Source: Enterococcus avium ATCC 14025
Lineage (GTDB): Bacteria; Bacillota; Bacilli; Lactobacillales; Enterococcaceae
DNA length: 64,000 bases
NCBI RefSeq assembly: GCF_000406965.1
Contig: NZ_KE136357.1
Span: forward strand, 240,244 to 304,243
Direction: 5' to 3'
The notes under the pieces are model-generated. The model was given only the letters and a program-made list of their open reading frames with translations. It made no database searches and had not been told where the DNA came from. This document shows positions 62,621 through 64,000 of the stretch, in pieces (position 1 is the first letter of the stretch; every line of letters starts with the position of its first letter). The position numbers and the translations under genes were made by a program.

Positions 62621-64000
62621 TTACAAAATTACTCGAAACATTTTCTCGTGCTCGTTTAATTCAACAAAGGAAATTTTGCCCCCGTGCTTCTCAACGATCT
62701 TCTTGCTGATTGCTAGACCTAAGCCACTGCCATTTTTTGTGGTGCGAGAACTGTCTCCGCTGACAAAGGGTTCAAATAAATGTTCTTGTAATTCTTTTGG
62801 AATGGGATTGCCATTATCCTTAATCTCTAAAATCACTTGATGATTTAATGGATAGAGTCGAATTTGAACAGTCGTATTCGCTGAATTATGCTGGATACTA
62901 TTACCAATCAGGTTGTCAAATACACGACGTAGTTCAATTGGATCGCCAAAGATTTCCAATGGATCATCTGTCAGATCAATAATCATGTCAATCTGATTTT
63001 TTTCAGCTAAATCTAGATGTTCCAATAATACTTCGCGAAGTAGCTCAGATAGATCAATTTTTTGTTGCTGAAGGTGATAGTCAGGACTTTCGAGTTTTGA
63101 GAAAACCAATAAGCGATTAACAAGTTCATTCATGTGATTTGTCTTCGTAATAATCGTTTCCATTGTTTGATTCAATTTATCTTCGCTAACTAATCCATCT
63201 GCTACAGCTTTAGCAGAACCATGAATAGTGGTGATGGGGGTTCGCAAGTCATGAGCCATGTTCGCAAATAGCAGTTGCCGTTCTTTTTCATAGAGGACTC
63301 GTTGTTGTTCAGCTTCTTCCAATTGCCTTGCCATATGATTGAAGGAATCTTCAATTTCCACGTACTCATATTCTGCGTTCATATGAATCTTTTTTGAGTA
63401 ATCGCCATTTTTTATTGTACGTAATCCATTAATTAGAACAGTGTTCGGAGCGATGAGATGCTCTTTGACTGATTTAGAGTAGCGTTTCAAACAGAAGATG
63501 AAAATTAATAATAATGGAATAAGTAGAAGTACAATATTTTTTAAATTAGCTGATGCGGTTGCTGAGTAAAGTCGATTAAAGACCAACATAAAGTTTCCAC
63601 GAATCGTTTTTTGTGGCATCTTAGTTATACAAACGTACTCATGACCGTCTACTCCTTTGAAGGGAGCAAAGGTAGCCATATATTTTGTTTGTTGATCGTT
63701 AAACTTAAATGAAATAATACCAATTTGATAGAGCTTTTGATTGATTATGGATTGTAGCGCGTCCATTTCTAATAATTCATTTTGTGAGTAGTGTATTTTT
63801 TTTTCTGCTACTTTTCCTTTGGTGTATATGACATTATTCTCTTCATCTAGGATTTCTAACCATCCATCCAGATCTTTTAAGGTAGAAATATCGATTTTTT
63901 TATAATCTGGACGGACGATAGTTTGAGCACATAAGTTCTTAATCATCTCATTGGTACTAGAAATAAAAAACTGAGCCATCGTACCAAATAATGAAACCAA
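62621..64000 (-). CDS. Sensor histidine kinase (cut by window edge)
   Basis: The C-terminal 459 residues of a kinase whose start lies beyond 64000. An extracytoplasmic sensor part is followed by a transmembrane helix (LKNIVLLLIPLLLIFIFCL), a HAMP domain, a DHp domain with the phospho-His in NMAHDLRTPITT, and an ATPase domain with DNLIGNSIQHN and SGLGLAISKK. The matching response regulator would be expected upstream, outside the window; none follows it here. Confidence 0.92.
   Translation of the reverse strand: MVSLFGTMAQFFISSTNEMIKNLCAQTIVRPDYKKIDISTLKDLDGWLEILDEENNVIYTKGKVAEKKIHYSQNELLEMDALQSIINQKLYQIGIISFKFNDQQTKYMATFAPFKGVDGHEYVCITKMPQKTIRGNFMLVFNRLYSATASANLKNIVLLLIPLLLIFIFCLKRYSKSVKEHLIAPNTVLINGLRTIKNGDYSKKIHMNAEYEYVEIEDSFNHMARQLEEAEQQRVLYEKERQLLFANMAHDLRTPITTIHGSAKAVADGLVSEDKLNQTMETIITKTNHMNELVNRLLVFSKLESPDYHLQQQKIDLSELLREVLLEHLDLAEKNQIDMIIDLTDDPLEIFGDPIELRRVFDNLIGNSIQHNSANTTVQIRLYPLNHQVILEIKDNGNPIPKELQEHLFEPFVSGDSSRTTKNGSGLGLAISKKIVEKHGGKISFVELNEHEKMFRVIL

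Noticed and set aside
1-64000. CRISPR arrays, rRNA, tRNA, IS elements, prophage or integrative element
   Set aside because: No direct-repeat arrays, tRNA-like cloverleafs, transposase or integrase genes were seen on reading both strands.

Overview
The window is a low-GC Firmicute chromosome segment, most likely Enterococcus or a close relative. The grounds are AGGAGG-type ribosome sites, CcpA (cre) sites, PTS genes with PRD regulators, an NADH peroxidase gene whose sequence strongly recalls the E. faecalis enzyme, spx, padR/padC and a glucosaminidase-LysM-NlpC/P60 wall hydrolase. No rRNA, tRNA, CRISPR array, insertion sequence or phage was seen. Family names come from reading the proteins; no search was run.

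The left 20 kb is a glycoside-catabolism island. An AraC regulator is divergent from a cytosolic GH2 glycosidase and an MFS transporter (0.1-4.9 kb). A 769-aa AraC regulator with a fused, probably inactive GH39-like domain (5.1-7.5 kb) precedes a long operon (7.6-16.6 kb). This holds a TIM-barrel isomerase/epimerase, two pairs of C-glycoside deglycosidase-like beta and alpha subunits, an NTF2-like protein, two Gfo/Idh/MocA oxidoreductases, a Cof-type HAD phosphatase and PTS EIIC and EIIB. An MFS transporter, a ROK sugar kinase and the matching EIIA follow (16.7-19.4 kb). The proposed logic is import, optional dephosphorylation, oxidation at sugar C3, cleavage of the C- or O-glycosidic bond by the alpha/beta complexes, re-reduction of the keto sugar and phosphorylation. 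This is the best candidate for a new system.

From 19.8 to 34 kb lie a cobalamin riboswitch with a DUF4430 lipoprotein and an ECF S component, an NADH peroxidase gene with an in-frame TGA exactly at its catalytic Cys42 codon, spx, a flavinylated membrane protein, a PadR/DUF1700 operon ending in a truncated gene, and a two-component system next to a MacB/FtsX-type ABC transporter.

From 34 to 48 kb come a transaldolase-like aldolase, an LPXTG protein, a secreted nuclease, a PRD regulator with an ascorbate-type PTS and a TrpA-like protein behind a possible attenuator, MntH, and an ABC-F ATPase preceded by two overlooked 35-aa peptides and a terminator.

From 48 to 64 kb are vitamin B6 salvage genes, padR/padC with a clear operator, aspartate 4-decarboxylase, small membrane proteins, a phosphatase, a Cho-like GIY-YIG nuclease, the wall hydrolase, a TetR-flavodoxin-DUF975 operon and a histidine kinase cut by the window edge.
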